Shown: positions 18,802 through 28,087 of the stretch, piece by piece
Layout: the number at the start of each line of letters is the position of its first letter
Numbering within the stretch: position 1 is the stretch's first letter
Assembly: GCF_017313785.1 (NCBI RefSeq)
Contig: NZ_JAFLNL010000005.1
Span: 62,001-126,000, forward strand
Length of the DNA stretch: 64,000 bases
Reading direction: 5' to 3'
Source: Flagellimonas aurea
Lineage (GTDB): Bacteria > Bacteroidota > Bacteroidia > Flavobacteriales > Flavobacteriaceae
Program-made: the position numbers and the translations under genes
Notes under the pieces: model-generated
What the model was told of the DNA's origin: nothing
Database searches by the model: none
What the model saw: only the letters and a program-made list of their open reading frames with translations

Positions 18802-19796
18802 AACAAATCCTCAATAGCTCTTTGTAGTATCAATTCATCTTTTTTGGAAAAGTTGTGGGCAATTTCCAAATAGTAGAGCCTATCCACACTACCCTTTAGC
18901 CGAACAAAGTCTTTTTCTGTAGTTAGAATCAACTCATAGCCTTTGAATTTGTCAATTTCCGATGCGTTAAAATTATGATGATCTCCAAACTCAAAATGCT
19001 TAAAATCAACCCCCAAGTCATCAAGATAGCGAACCAAAGGTCCTGGAGAAGCTATTCCCGTTACCAAAGCCACCTGCCTGCCCTTCAATTCCTTCAATGG
19101 TATTTTCTCTTCGCTGCCATCACTTACACAATCATGGTAGGCTAAATGGGCAAATAGCACTTTTTGATGTTTTTCAGGAGTTAACTTTGCCTCAATAGCG
19201 TTCCTCTCTATGTCATCCAGACCTAGCGGACACTTTGTGACAATAATCAAATCTGCCCGTTTGGCCTCCTTTTTGGCATCCCGGAGGCTGCCTGTTGGCA
19301 AATACCAGTCGTCTACATATAAATTTTGATAGGTGGTCAGTAAAATTGAAAAAGTCGGTTTTACCTTTCTGTGCTGAAATGCATCGTCCAAAACAATCAT
19401 CTCTGGGTTCACCAATTTTTCCAATTTTTCGATACCGTTACATCTATCGGCATCCACAGCAACAGCAACTTCGGGAAATTTTCTATGGATTTGATAAGGT
19501 TCATCACCCAGCTCCAGAACAGTGCTTTTGGCATTGGCCAAATAAAATCCATCCGATTTGCGCTTATATCCCCGGCTCAGCACCGCAGTGTTTCTTTCCG
19601 CCAATATCCTTAATACATATTCGGTCATGGGGGTTTTTCCCGTTCCCCCCACACTTAGGTTGCCCACACAAATGGTCGGGATTCGGTACGATTTGGATGA
19701 AAAAACACCTGTATCGAACAAGAAGTTTCGAACATGTACCACCAAGGCATAGATCAACGAAATGGGGAACGCTATTTTCCGGAGCAATTGAAGCAT
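18798..19796 (-). CDS. lpxK: Tetraacyldisaccharide 4'-kinase
   Basis: The start is chosen at MLQLLRKIAFPISLIY, the usual LpxK N-terminal membrane helix; the open frame extends 34 codons further without family resemblance. The product has 332 residues. The Walker A motif is NLSVGGTGKTPM, the family signature. The enzyme phosphorylates the lipid A disaccharide at the inner membrane, which confirms a Gram-negative envelope. Divergent to the Nif3-like gene with only 48 bases between starts. Confidence 0.94.
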   Translation of the reverse strand: MLQLLRKIAFPISLIYALVVHVRNFLFDTGVFSSKSYRIPTICVGNLSVGGTGKTPMTEYVLRILAERNTAVLSRGYKRKSDGFYLANAKSTVLELGDEPYQIHRKFPEVAVAVDADRCNGIEKLEKLVNPEMIVLDDAFQHRKVKPTFSILLTTYQNLYVDDWYLPTGSLRDAKKEAKRADLIIVTKCPLGLDDIERNAIEAKLTPEKHQKVLFAHLAYHDCVSDGSEEKIPLKELKGRQVALVTGIASPGPLVRYLDDLGVDFKHFEFGDHHNFNASEIDKFKGYELILTTEKDFVRLKGSVDRLYYLEIAHNFSKKDELILQRAIEDLF

Positions 19797-19844
19797 TGAA
19801 CGAAAATATAATATTTTATCTTTAGCCCAATTAACATTTTTAAA

Positions 19845-20939
19845 ATGACCGTTAACGAAATAGCAAAAGTGCTTGAAGAACTGGCACCTTTGGCACACGC
19901 AGAAGATTTTGACAATGTAGGCTTATTGGTAGGCGACCCCAATATGAAGGTACAGGGCCTGCTGGTAACCTTGGACACTCTGGAAAATGTGGTAGATGAG
20001 GCCATAGAAAAAAAATGCAACCTTATTGTAAGCTTTCACCCTATCATTTTTAAAGGATTAAAAAAATTGACGGGCAGCAACTATGTGGAACGTGTAGTCA
20101 TAAAGGCCATTGCCAACAACATCGCCATTTATAGCATGCACACCGCTTTGGATAATAGCAAAATGGGGGTAAATGCCAAAATTTGTGAAGTTTTGGGGCT
20201 TAAAAACCCTGAAATCCTTATTCCACGGGCCAACAGCATAAAAAAACTGACCACATATGCCCCTATCGCCGATGCTGAAAATATAAAACTGGCCCTGTTC
20301 AAAGCTGGTGCCGGCAACCTTGGGAAGTATAGTAATTGTAGTTATAGTTTGAATGGAATAGGGAGTTTTAAAGCAGAGAACGGAGCCAACCCGGCCGTTG
20401 GAAAAGTTGGTGAAATACATTCCGAAAAGGAGACCCAAATCAATGTAATCTTCTCATTTGAAAAAGAAAAATCCATTTTAAAGGCACTTTTTAACGCCCA
20501 CCCCTATGAAGAAGTGGCCTATGAAGTACTTACTTTGGAGAATACCAATCAAGATTTGGGCATGGGAATGATAGGCGAGCTTGATACCGAAATGGACGAA
20601 AAACAGTTTCTTCTTTTTACCAAAGAGCGGATGAACGCTTCTATAGTACGCCATTCCAAACTATTGGGAAATAAAGTAAAAAAAGTGGCTGTTTTAGGGG
20701 GCAGCGGGGCTTTTGCCATTGGAGCTGCCAAGAAAGCGGGAGCAGATATATACGTTACAGCCGACCTTAAATATCACGATTTTTACCAGGCCGAAAATCA
20801 ACTGGTCGTGGCCGATATCGGGCACTTTGAAACTGAGCAGTTTACAAAAGATTTATTGGTTGATTATCTTACGAAAAAAATTCCTAATTTTGCAGTCTCT
20901 TTATCGGAGAGTATAACGAATCCCATCAAGTATTTATAA
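19845..20939 (+). CDS. Nif3-like dinuclear metal centre protein (DUF34)
   Basis: The 364-residue product has the conserved metal ligands of the NIF3 family: SFHPIIF near residue 66, MHTALDN near 100, and TADLKYHDFY plus ADIGHFETE near the C-terminus. The central part from about 125 to 230 is the PII-like insert of long family members. These proteins form hexameric toroids; their role is debated, with GTP cyclohydrolase-like or metal-handling roles proposed. It precedes the coiled-coil gene by 5 bases, a conserved pairing in Bacteroidota as far as I recall. Confidence 0.9.
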   Translation: MTVNEIAKVLEELAPLAHAEDFDNVGLLVGDPNMKVQGLLVTLDTLENVVDEAIEKKCNLIVSFHPIIFKGLKKLTGSNYVERVVIKAIANNIAIYSMHTALDNSKMGVNAKICEVLGLKNPEILIPRANSIKKLTTYAPIADAENIKLALFKAGAGNLGKYSNCSYSLNGIGSFKAENGANPAVGKVGEIHSEKETQINVIFSFEKEKSILKALFNAHPYEEVAYEVLTLENTNQDLGMGMIGELDTEMDEKQFLLFTKERMNASIVRHSKLLGNKVKKVAVLGGSGAFAIGAAKKAGADIYVTADLKYHDFYQAENQLVVADIGHFETEQFTKDLLVDYLTKKIPNFAVSLSESITNPIKYL

Positions 20940-20944
20940 AATAT

Positions 20945-21724
20945 ATGGCGAATAAGAAAGAAAGCACTGTAGAGGACAAATTAAGGGCGCTGTACGATTT
21001 ACAGCTTATCGACTCCAGAGTGGATGAAATCCGCAACGTTAGAGGCGAACTACCTTTGGAAGTACAGGACTTGGAAGACGAAGTTCTTGGTCTTAAAACA
21101 AGGTTGGACAAATTAAAAACGGATGTTGAGACCGTTAACTTTGAGATTACTGCAAAGAAAAACCTTATCGACGAGTCCAAGGCGCTTATCAAAAAATATA
21201 GCGAGCAGCAGAAAAATGTTAGGAACAGCCGCGAGTTCAATTCGTTGACCAAAGAGGTAGAGTTCCAAGAATTGGAGATTCAGTTGGCCGAAAAGAACAT
21301 AAAAGAGTTCAAAGCACAGATTGAGCAGAAAAAAGAGGTTATCGCACAGACCAAGGAGAAATTGTCTGAGAGAGAAGGTCACCTAAAACATAAAAAAGGT
21401 GAATTGGATGCCATTCTTGCCGAAACCGAAAAAGAAGAAAAAGCTCTTTTGAAAAAATCCGAAGAGTACGAAGAAAAAATCGAAGACCGTTTGGTAAAGG
21501 CCTATAAAAGAATCCGTCACAACGTGAAAAACGGTCTGGCCGTAGTTCCTGTTGAGCGTGGCGCTTCCGGAGGTTCTTTCTTTACCATTCCACCACAGGT
21601 ACAGGTTGAGATTGCTTCCCGTAAAAAAATCATCACCGATGAGCATAGTGGAAGAATACTGGTCGACCCACTTTTAGCTGAAGAAGAGCAAGATAGAATG
21701 GAAAAACTTTTTGCCAAGCTTTAA
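20945..21724 (+). CDS. Coiled-coil protein of the zinc-ribbon DUF164 family lacking the zinc cysteines
   Basis: Most of the 259-residue product (about 10-190) is a long charged coiled coil. The C-terminal domain keeps the outline of the C4-type zinc ribbon (GASGGSFFTIPPQVQVEIASRK then DEHSGRILVDPLLA) but has no cysteine at all: positions expected to be CxxC pairs are Gly, Ala or His. Zinc binding is therefore unlikely. It follows the Nif3-like gene by 5 bases. Function unknown; relatives have been linked to nucleic-acid binding. Confidence 0.85.
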   Translation: MANKKESTVEDKLRALYDLQLIDSRVDEIRNVRGELPLEVQDLEDEVLGLKTRLDKLKTDVETVNFEITAKKNLIDESKALIKKYSEQQKNVRNSREFNSLTKEVEFQELEIQLAEKNIKEFKAQIEQKKEVIAQTKEKLSEREGHLKHKKGELDAILAETEKEEKALLKKSEEYEEKIEDRLVKAYKRIRHNVKNGLAVVPVERGASGGSFFTIPPQVQVEIASRKKIITDEHSGRILVDPLLAEEEQDRMEKLFAKL

Positions 21725-21750
21725 GCTGGTCCAAAGTAAACAAATAAAAA

Positions 21751-21779
21751 AGCCACCTAAAAAGGTGGCTTTTTCTTTT
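21751..21779. terminator. Bidirectional intrinsic terminator
   Basis: An 8-bp stem AGCCACCT/AGGTGGCT with an AAAA loop is followed by TTTTTCTTTT on the plus strand and, on the minus strand, by TTTTTTATTT. It sits between the coiled-coil gene and convergent kmo. Confidence 0.85.
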
Positions 21780-21803
21780 GATATAAATACGTTTTAAATC
21801 TCC

Positions 21804-23153
21804 TTAACTGTCCTTTAAAAGAGCCAATATTTTATCCTCCACCTCTTTGGAGTCCCATTTTTCCTCAATGTTTGACATTTGCATAACCTGTTTCATAATT
21901 GTTTCTTGCATATCCCCTATCGCCAATGCCTCGGAATAAGGTCTATCCGAAAACGTGACGCGGCTATACACAGGCACCCACTTTTCGGGGTGCTTGTTTG
22001 CAAAATGCTTTTCAATTTTTTTCTGCAACAAGAATTTAGGGTCCGCCGTTTTACTGCTCATCTCCACAAAGTTTCTGTAACTGAGCTCCGCAATCGCGTC
22101 CGCATTTGGCTTGCGACTTTCTTGGTATTCGGAAAAAATGGCCTCCCAATCATCTCCATGCTTTTCCATTAATTGATTCAAAACAAAAATATCTTCAAAA
22201 CCAGCATTCATACCCTGGCCATAAAAAGGAACAATGGCATGTGCCGAATCACCAACAAGTGCCACTTTGTTCCAATAGGTCCATGGATAGCATTTCATGG
22301 TTACCATGGCACTGGTAGGATTATTGAAAAAGTCTTTGGTAAGATTCTCTATTTCCTTTCTTACATTGGGAAAATACTCCTTGAAAAATTCCCTTGCCTG
22401 ATCTTCGGTCTTTATGCTTTCAAAAGAAACCTTGCCCTCAAACGGCAAAAACAACGTACAGGTAAAGGTACCATCGATGTTCGGCATGGCGATGAGCATA
22501 AACTCGCCGCGCGGCCAAATATGAAATGAGTTCTTATCCAACTTATGGGTTCCGTCCTCGTTGGCAGGTATGGTAAGCTCCTTGTAGCCCACATCGATGA
22601 AGTTCTGGGAATAATTGAACCTACTACGACGCTGCATTTTGTGACGGACGCGCGAGAAAGCCCCGTCACAGCCAAAAATCAAATCGTATTGATACTCCTG
22701 CCATTCACTTTTCTCGGTTTCCCCGGTATATATTTTAGCCTCTGGCAAATTAACGTCCCAAACTTTCTCATTGAAGCGGAAAACAGCCCCTTCGCCTTCT
22801 GCGAGGTCTATCATCTTTTTATTGAGTACCCCTCGGGATATGGACCAAATGGCCTCGCCATCCTTTCCATACTTTTGAAAATACACGGGCTTATCGTTCA
22901 CGTGCATGGCACGCTTGTCCAACGGAATTGCAATTTCTTTGATTTTTGCGCCGATGCCCACCTCATCCAATGAGCGCCATCCCCTGTTGCTCATGGCCAA
23001 ATTGATGGAGCGGCCCGAAAACTTAATCGTTCTAATATCCGGTCTTCTATCAAAAACAGTAACCTGGTGTCCTATTCTACGTAAATATATCGCTAGTAGT
23101 GAGCCCACCAATCCGGAACCGATGATGGCTATATTTTTTGAAGTCTGTGCCAT
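21804..23153 (-). CDS. kmo: Kynurenine 3-monooxygenase
   Basis: The 449-residue FAD monooxygenase has GSGLVGSLLA near the N-terminus and the GD segment LVGDSAHAIVPFYGQGMNAGFED typical of class A hydroxylases. Length, the NRGWRSLDEVG segment and the C-terminal region fit KMO. It hydroxylates L-kynurenine to 3-hydroxykynurenine, a step of tryptophan degradation or de novo NAD synthesis. kynU, the next step, is in this window at 32457-33725. The upstream gap of about 140 bases is shared with the divergent light-response operon. Confidence 0.9.
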   Translation of the reverse strand: MAQTSKNIAIIGSGLVGSLLAIYLRRIGHQVTVFDRRPDIRTIKFSGRSINLAMSNRGWRSLDEVGIGAKIKEIAIPLDKRAMHVNDKPVYFQKYGKDGEAIWSISRGVLNKKMIDLAEGEGAVFRFNEKVWDVNLPEAKIYTGETEKSEWQEYQYDLIFGCDGAFSRVRHKMQRRSRFNYSQNFIDVGYKELTIPANEDGTHKLDKNSFHIWPRGEFMLIAMPNIDGTFTCTLFLPFEGKVSFESIKTEDQAREFFKEYFPNVRKEIENLTKDFFNNPTSAMVTMKCYPWTYWNKVALVGDSAHAIVPFYGQGMNAGFEDIFVLNQLMEKHGDDWEAIFSEYQESRKPNADAIAELSYRNFVEMSSKTADPKFLLQKKIEKHFANKHPEKWVPVYSRVTFSDRPYSEALAIGDMQETIMKQVMQMSNIEEKWDSKEVEDKILALLKDS

Positions 23154-23250
23154 AGATGCCCTGCGGGCGAATTCTGGTTAAATCGTAAAAATAAGCATTT
23201 TGTAGGTTAAACCGGGGAATCTGAATTATTCAAAAAGCCATTTCAATATT

Positions 23251-23282
23251 TTGTTTAATATTTTCGTATTTTTATTAAACAA
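23251..23282. promoter_or_regulatory. Perfect 10-bp inverted repeat upstream of the DUF2256-cryptochrome operon
   Basis: TTGTTTAATA (23251-23260) is repeated inverted as TATTAAACAA (23273-23282) with a 12-base spacer, giving 22 bp centre to centre, about two helical turns. It ends 9 bases before the DUF2256 start, where a promoter is expected. This geometry fits a dimeric DNA-binding regulator. A MerR-family light regulator is one guess; no regulator gene is nearby. Confidence 0.55.
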
Positions 23283-23291
23283 TAAAATAGA

Positions 23292-23441
23292 TTGACACAT
23301 AAGAAACCGCATTTACCCACCAAATTATGTCCTGTTTGCAAAAGACCCTTCGCCTGGCGGAAAAAATGGGCCAAAGACTGGGAACAGGTAATCTATTGCA
23401 GTGAACGGTGCAGAAAAAATAAAAACAAACATGAAAACTAG
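23292..23441 (+). CDS. DUF2256 small four-cysteine protein (TTG start)
   Basis: These 49 codons read [20 protein letters not shown], then WRKKWAKDW and [12 protein letters not shown]. This is the DUF2256 pattern: CPxC, a W-R-K-K-W core and YCSxxC, with Cys13, Cys16, Cys36 and Cys40 probably binding one zinc. The start is TTG at 23292, since an in-frame stop lies three codons upstream and no ATG fits. The end overlaps the cryptochrome start by 11 bases, so translation is likely coupled. DUF2256 genes are often found beside photolyase/cryptochrome genes; the function is unknown. Confidence 0.85.
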   Translation: MTHKKPHLPTKLCPVCKRPFAWRKKWAKDWEQVIYCSERCRKNKNKHEN

Positions 23442-24729
23442 CCTTATTTGGTTCGGAAACAATCTACGGGTTCTTGATAATGAAGCGTTGTATAGGGCCG
23501 CACAATCCGATCGTGCGGTTGCCGTTTACTTTTTTGACCCAAGACAATTTGAGTTGAGTTCCTTTGGTTTCAAAAAAACAGAACGTTTCAGAGCCAAATT
23601 TTTACTGGAAACGGTACATCAGCTTCAAAAAAATCTGGAAGAACTCAATATCACCTTACTAGTTTTCCATGAAAAACCTGAAGACCGAATCCCAGAATTG
23701 GTGGAGCAATTCAACATCGACCATATTTTTCTGCAAAAGGAGTGGACATCCGAAGAGAGCAAAGTCATACAAAATGTTGAGAACCGCGTACCTGATACTG
23801 TGGAGTTCCACAAGACCTGGGACCAGTTCCTTTTTCATCCGGAGGACATTCCTTTTGATTCTTACTTACAGATTCCGCAGGTATTTACGGTTTTCCGCAA
23901 AAAGTGCGAGAAGCACGTTCAGGTAAGGCCTTGTTTTGAGAAACCAAAAGTATTTCCAAAGGAAAATCGGGTAGGTCCACCCAAAAATCTCCCTAGCCTA
24001 CATGACCTGGGATTTTCTTCCTTTGATACGGACCATAGATCGGCCTTCCCATTTATTGGTGGTGAAAACGATGCGCTTCATCGAATGCAACATTACTTCT
24101 GGGATACCAAAAAACTGGCTTACTACAAAAAAACCAGAAACGGACTCGTAGGCACGGATTACAGTTCCAAATTTTCACCATGGCTGGCCAATGGTAGTAT
24201 ATCCGCGCGTACCATTTATTGGGAGGTAAAACGTTTTGAAAACGAAATCAAGAAAAATCAGGACACCTACTGGTTGATTTTTGAACTGATATGGCGCGAT
24301 TACTTCAAGTACGTTTCCTTAAAACATGGCAACCAGATTTTTAAAATTGATGGAATCCTTCAAAAGGAATATGACTGGCACTCGAACGAAGCCGCTAAAC
24401 GTGACTGGATCAATGGAGAAACGGATGATGACTTTGTCAATGCCAATATGATAGAGCTCAAAAAAACAGGTTGGATGAGCAACCGTGGCCGCCAGAACGT
24501 GGCCAGTTATTGGTCCAAGCACCTTAAACAGGATTGGCGTATCGGAGCCTCGTATTTTGAAGCCATGCTCATTGATTACGATGTGCACAGCAATTGGGGC
24601 AATTGGATGTACAACAGTGGCGTGGGGAACGACCCTAGGAACAGGACCTTTAATACCAAAAGTCAAGCAGAACGCTACGACCCGAACAAAAAATTCCAGA
24701 GCCTTTGGCTCCAACCCACCTTATTTTGA
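23431..24729 (+). CDS. DASH-type cryptochrome / photolyase family flavoprotein
   Basis: The start is placed at [14 protein letters not shown], the normal beginning of the photolyase alpha/beta domain. The product has 432 residues: an antenna domain (about 1-130), then the helical FAD domain with [18 protein letters not shown], the WRDYFKY helix, [14 protein letters not shown] and [13 protein letters not shown]. The DNRGRQ-like and NPRTF-like segments match Cry-DASH. Family members repair UV dimers in single-stranded or looped DNA, or sense blue light. It overlaps the DUF2256 gene and precedes the second photolyase by 3 bases. Confidence 0.9.
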   Translation: MKTSLIWFGNNLRVLDNEALYRAAQSDRAVAVYFFDPRQFELSSFGFKKTERFRAKFLLETVHQLQKNLEELNITLLVFHEKPEDRIPELVEQFNIDHIFLQKEWTSEESKVIQNVENRVPDTVEFHKTWDQFLFHPEDIPFDSYLQIPQVFTVFRKKCEKHVQVRPCFEKPKVFPKENRVGPPKNLPSLHDLGFSSFDTDHRSAFPFIGGENDALHRMQHYFWDTKKLAYYKKTRNGLVGTDYSSKFSPWLANGSISARTIYWEVKRFENEIKKNQDTYWLIFELIWRDYFKYVSLKHGNQIFKIDGILQKEYDWHSNEAAKRDWINGETDDDFVNANMIELKKTGWMSNRGRQNVASYWSKHLKQDWRIGASYFEAMLIDYDVHSNWGNWMYNSGVGNDPRNRTFNTKSQAERYDPNKKFQSLWLQPTLF

Positions 24730-24732
24730 TTC

Positions 24733-26265
24733 ATGAAAACACTCAGACTTATACTCGGCGACCAGCTTAATCTATCGCACAGCTGGCTGGACCAAGAGAA
24801 CGATGACCATATGTACCTGATGGCCGAAATGCGGCAAGAGACGGATTATGTAAAGCACCATATTCAAAAAGTGGTCGGCTTTTTCCTTGCCATGCGAAAT
24901 TTTGCGGATGCTTTGGAAAAAAAGGGTCATAACGTGGTCTATTTTAAAATCGGTGATCAAAACAATCCCCAAAACCTGTCCGATCTTATTGAGCAAACCA
25001 TTTCCGAGCACAAAATTGAAAAGTTTGAATACCAATTGCCCGATGAATACCGATTGGACCAACAGCTTCAAGAAATTTGCAAATCCATTTCCGTTCCATC
25101 AGAAGTTTTTGATACGGAACACTTCTACACGAAAAGGGATGAACTCAAAGATCACTTCAAGGGAAAAAAACAATTATTGATGGAAAGTTTCTATCGGATG
25201 ATGCGTAAGAAGCACAACATTCTGATGGAGAACGACCAACCTGAAGGCGGAAAATGGAATTTTGATCAGAGTAACCGTAAAAAATGGGACGGTTCCCCTA
25301 ACATCCCAAAGGAACTGTCATTCAACGCGGATGTTACCGAACTGCTGGAAGAAATCCAAAGCGCGGAAGTAAAGACCTTTGGGAACATTGATGCCAAAAA
25401 CTTTCCTTGGCCCACCTCCTACGAAGAATGTACGGAGCTATTGGATTTTTTCTGTTCGAAACTATTGACCTATTTCGGGGACTATCAGGATGCATTGCAT
25501 ACCCAAGAGAAATACTTGTTCCATTCCCGATTGTCCTTTGCGATGAACAGCAAAATGCTCTCGCCAAAAGAAGTCATCAACACCGTGCTGGAACACTATT
25601 ACGAGCATAAAGATGATATCGATATTTCACAAGTCGAGGGATTTATCCGCCAGATATTGGGTTGGCGGGAATACATGCGCGGTGTGTATTGGAAAGAAAT
25701 GCCCGAGTATGCCCAAATGAACAAACTGGAGAACCACAATGCGCTCCCAGATTTCTTTTGGACGGGGAAAACCAAAATGAACTGTCTGCAAAAAGCCATC
25801 ACACAGAGTTTGGACGATGCTTATGCCCATCACATTCAACGCTTAATGGTCATCGGCAACTACGCTCTGCTCACCCAAGTAGATCCCTCCGAAGTAGATG
25901 CATGGTATTTAGGTGTATATATAGATGCCATTGAATGGGTAGAGATTACCAACACCAGAGGAATGAGCCAATTTGCGGATGGAGGCATCATTGCCACCAA
26001 ACCCTATGTGAGCAGTGCCAATTACATTAATAAGATGGGGAATTATTGTAAGGAATGCTCCTATAGTCATACTGTAAAGTCGGGAGAGAACTCTTGTCCC
26101 TTTAATTCGCTTTACTGGAACTTTTTGGAGGAAAAGAAAGGACATTTTAAGAACAACCAACGCATGTCGATGATGTTGAGCTTATTGGAAAAGAAAAGCA
26201 AGGAAGAGTTGAACGAATTACAAGAAAGGGCGCAGAAAATTATAGAAAAACCCGATGAATTTTGA
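24733..26265 (+). CDS. Iron-sulfur bacterial cryptochrome/photolyase (PhrB-type, (6-4) photolyase-like)
   Basis: The 510-residue product belongs to the FeS-BCP family typified by Agrobacterium PhrB, which repairs (6-4) photoproducts. It starts with RLILGDQLNLSHSWL and carries the four [4Fe-4S] cysteines: one in KMNCLQKA and three as CKEC followed after 12 residues by C in SGENSCPFN. Such proteins also bind FAD and a lumazine antenna. It is the third gene of a compact operon with DUF2256 and the DASH cryptochrome, so the cell would have two different light-driven flavoproteins made together. Confidence 0.92.
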   Translation: MKTLRLILGDQLNLSHSWLDQENDDHMYLMAEMRQETDYVKHHIQKVVGFFLAMRNFADALEKKGHNVVYFKIGDQNNPQNLSDLIEQTISEHKIEKFEYQLPDEYRLDQQLQEICKSISVPSEVFDTEHFYTKRDELKDHFKGKKQLLMESFYRMMRKKHNILMENDQPEGGKWNFDQSNRKKWDGSPNIPKELSFNADVTELLEEIQSAEVKTFGNIDAKNFPWPTSYEECTELLDFFCSKLLTYFGDYQDALHTQEKYLFHSRLSFAMNSKMLSPKEVINTVLEHYYEHKDDIDISQVEGFIRQILGWREYMRGVYWKEMPEYAQMNKLENHNALPDFFWTGKTKMNCLQKAITQSLDDAYAHHIQRLMVIGNYALLTQVDPSEVDAWYLGVYIDAIEWVEITNTRGMSQFADGGIIATKPYVSSANYINKMGNYCKECSYSHTVKSGENSCPFNSLYWNFLEEKKGHFKNNQRMSMMLSLLEKKSKEELNELQERAQKIIEKPDEF

Positions 26266-26349
26266 TTTTAACAATTCTTTAAAATCTGTGGGCTGCTACC
26301 TTGTCGTATATCTATCAAATAAAATATTCCGCTACGGCGCCTATATATA

Positions 26350-26384
26350 AAAAGTCCTTCACAATACGTTGCGAAGGACTTTTC
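26350..26384. terminator. Bidirectional intrinsic terminator
   Basis: A stem AAAGTCCTTC / GAAGGACTTT encloses a loop of about 11 bases, with T-rich flanks on both strands. It separates the photolyase operon from convergent clpP. Confidence 0.75.
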
Positions 26385-26412
26385 ACTTTTTAAGAATTAT
26401 GTATGGTCTTAT

Positions 26413-26958
26413 TTACAGGATTCCATCCACAATACCATATTCTACCGATTCTTCGGCGCTCATCCAGTAATCGCGATCAAAATCCTTCATTACCTTGTCA
26501 TAAGGCTGTCCACAATTCTCCGATAGGATTTTAGCACCCAATTCCTTGGTCTTGATGATTTCCCTTGCCTGAATCTCGATATTGGAAGCCTGCCCCCTTG
26601 CACCACCACTTGGCTGGTGAATCATGACACGGGCGTGCGGTTGGATAAACCTTCTGCCCTTTTCGCCCACCGATAAAAGTATGGAACCCATAGAGGCGGC
26701 CAAACCTGAACATACGGTAGACACAGGGCTTTTTATTTGTTTAATGGTATCGTAAATAGCAAAACCAGAGGTTACATATCCTCCCGGGCTATTGATAATC
26801 AATTGAATCTCTTTATTGTTCAACATATCCAAATAGAGCAACCGGTCGATTACATGCTTTGCAGAATCATCGTCTACTTGGCCCCAAAGGAACACTTTGC
26901 GGTCGTCTAATAATTTCTCTTGGATCAATTCCTGAACTTTTCCTTTTTTTGAACTCAT
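26413..26958 (-). CDS. clpP: ATP-dependent Clp protease proteolytic subunit
   Basis: The start at MSSKKGKVQELIQEKLL is preferred; the longer frame adds 12 residues without family resemblance. The 181-residue product has the serine protease triad: Ser in CSGLAASMGS, His in ARVMIHQPSGG and Asp in FDRDYWMSAEE. Canonical ClpP has GQAAS, and the short N-terminus fits the second ClpP paralogue found in many Bacteroidota. It forms a tetradecameric chamber fed by ClpX or ClpC. It stands alone, about 80 bases downstream of the MscS-like gene. Confidence 0.93.
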   Translation of the reverse strand: MSSKKGKVQELIQEKLLDDRKVFLWGQVDDDSAKHVIDRLLYLDMLNNKEIQLIINSPGGYVTSGFAIYDTIKQIKSPVSTVCSGLAASMGSILLSVGEKGRRFIQPHARVMIHQPSGGARGQASNIEIQAREIIKTKELGAKILSENCGQPYDKVMKDFDRDYWMSAEESVEYGIVDGIL

Positions 26959-27036
26959 TTTTTTTACGTGTTGTAAGACTTCAAAAATAATCAAATTCCA
27001 AGGAAGTTACCGCACTTGTTTTTCACAATGGCCGTA

Positions 27037-27864
27037 TTATGATTTTATCTGCACCTTTTGCGATACCACATCCTTGATCGGGATAACATACTTTCCACTT
27101 CTTGTCTCCAAAGTCAAACTATTGTTTTCTATGGATTTAATAACTCCTTCATCATCCCCTATTACTATTCTATCGCCTACCACATATGTCTTTCGGGTGT
27201 AAAATGCCCTAAGGATATCGGCAACAATTTCTCGGGATCCCAATCCTACCCCCAAAGCAAATGCCAAAAGGAAAGAGCCCAGAATCAATGTGATATTATT
27301 GGTAATGATTGTGGTATCAACACCTGCCTGGTTCAATGCGGTGATGGACATAAAGATGACTATCACATAGAAAAACAGGTTGCTTACGATAATGGAACCT
27401 CCAAATTCCAGCGAATCGAACAATCTTTTTATGGTCTTCTTCACAAAGTTGCCTATATAGAACCCGAGCATCAATAGTGCCAAAGCGCTAAAGAACTTAG
27501 GAAGATAATGTAAGAGGTTGCCGATTTCCTTGGATATGATCTTCCAATCCAAAATATCCGCGGCGACAATCAAAAACACCAAAATCAAAAACCACCGAAC
27601 AAACCCCAAAATAATTTTTATGATATCTACATTCAGGTCTCCTTTGCCTGCGACTTCCATGCCATTGATCTTATCATTTAGCATATCCACTTTGGCCAGT
27701 TTAAGGATTTTCTTCAGAAGGAAGAGTACAATTTTGATAACGATCCAACCTAAAATCAAAATAATGATAGCGCCCAATATTTTTGGGAGGGCCAGCGCCA
27801 TCTCTTTGCCCATGCCAGACAGGGACTCCAGGGTCACATTTTTCCATTCATTAATAGTCTCCAT
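27037..27864 (-). CDS. Small-conductance mechanosensitive ion channel family protein
   Basis: The 275-residue membrane protein has paired amphipathic conserved TM-helix repeats (LPKILGAIIILILGWIVIK and LPKFFSALALLMLGFYIGN) followed by a pore-helix region rich in Gly/Ala (LLAFALGVGLGSREIVADIL) and a beta domain (VGDRIVIGDDEGVIKSIENNSLTLET). This is the MscS superfamily layout of short members with PF05552-type repeats. It would release solutes on hypo-osmotic shock. It lies 34 bases after the small-protein gene, in line with the third ECF sigma gene. Confidence 0.87.
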   Translation of the reverse strand: METINEWKNVTLESLSGMGKEMALALPKILGAIIILILGWIVIKIVLFLLKKILKLAKVDMLNDKINGMEVAGKGDLNVDIIKIILGFVRWFLILVFLIVAADILDWKIISKEIGNLLHYLPKFFSALALLMLGFYIGNFVKKTIKRLFDSLEFGGSIIVSNLFFYVIVIFMSITALNQAGVDTTIITNNITLILGSFLLAFALGVGLGSREIVADILRAFYTRKTYVVGDRIVIGDDEGVIKSIENNSLTLETRSGKYVIPIKDVVSQKVQIKS

Positions 27865-27898
27865 AGTTGTTGTTTATTTATAGTGTTCTGTTAGTTGA

Positions 27899-28087
27899 TT
27901 AGTTGTCGCCCATTGTTCGGAAAAGCTTACGCAAAGCACTGCCCAAATTAATCGAGAACAATGAAGCCATGTCCATGATCAACTTTGCGGCAGCAATGTC
28001 GTTCATCACTTTTTGCTTCATTTCCGGTGGGGCCTCGTGCAAGGAAGCCTCCAGCTCTTTGAATGGGTTTTTGTGTTTCTTTGCCAT
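27899..28087 (-). CDS. Small conserved-looking protein, unknown function
   Basis: This 62-residue frame starts with ATG directly after the stop of the ECF sigma gene, with no gap. The protein (MAKKHKNPFKELEASLHEAP, then ending LRKLFRTMGDN) is helical and charged, with no signal or membrane segment. I do not recognise the family. The abutting position suggests co-translation with the sigma factor; a sigma-binding role is possible but unsupported. Confidence 0.6.
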   Translation of the reverse strand: MAKKHKNPFKELEASLHEAPPEMKQKVMNDIAAAKLIMDMASLFSINLGSALRKLFRTMGDN

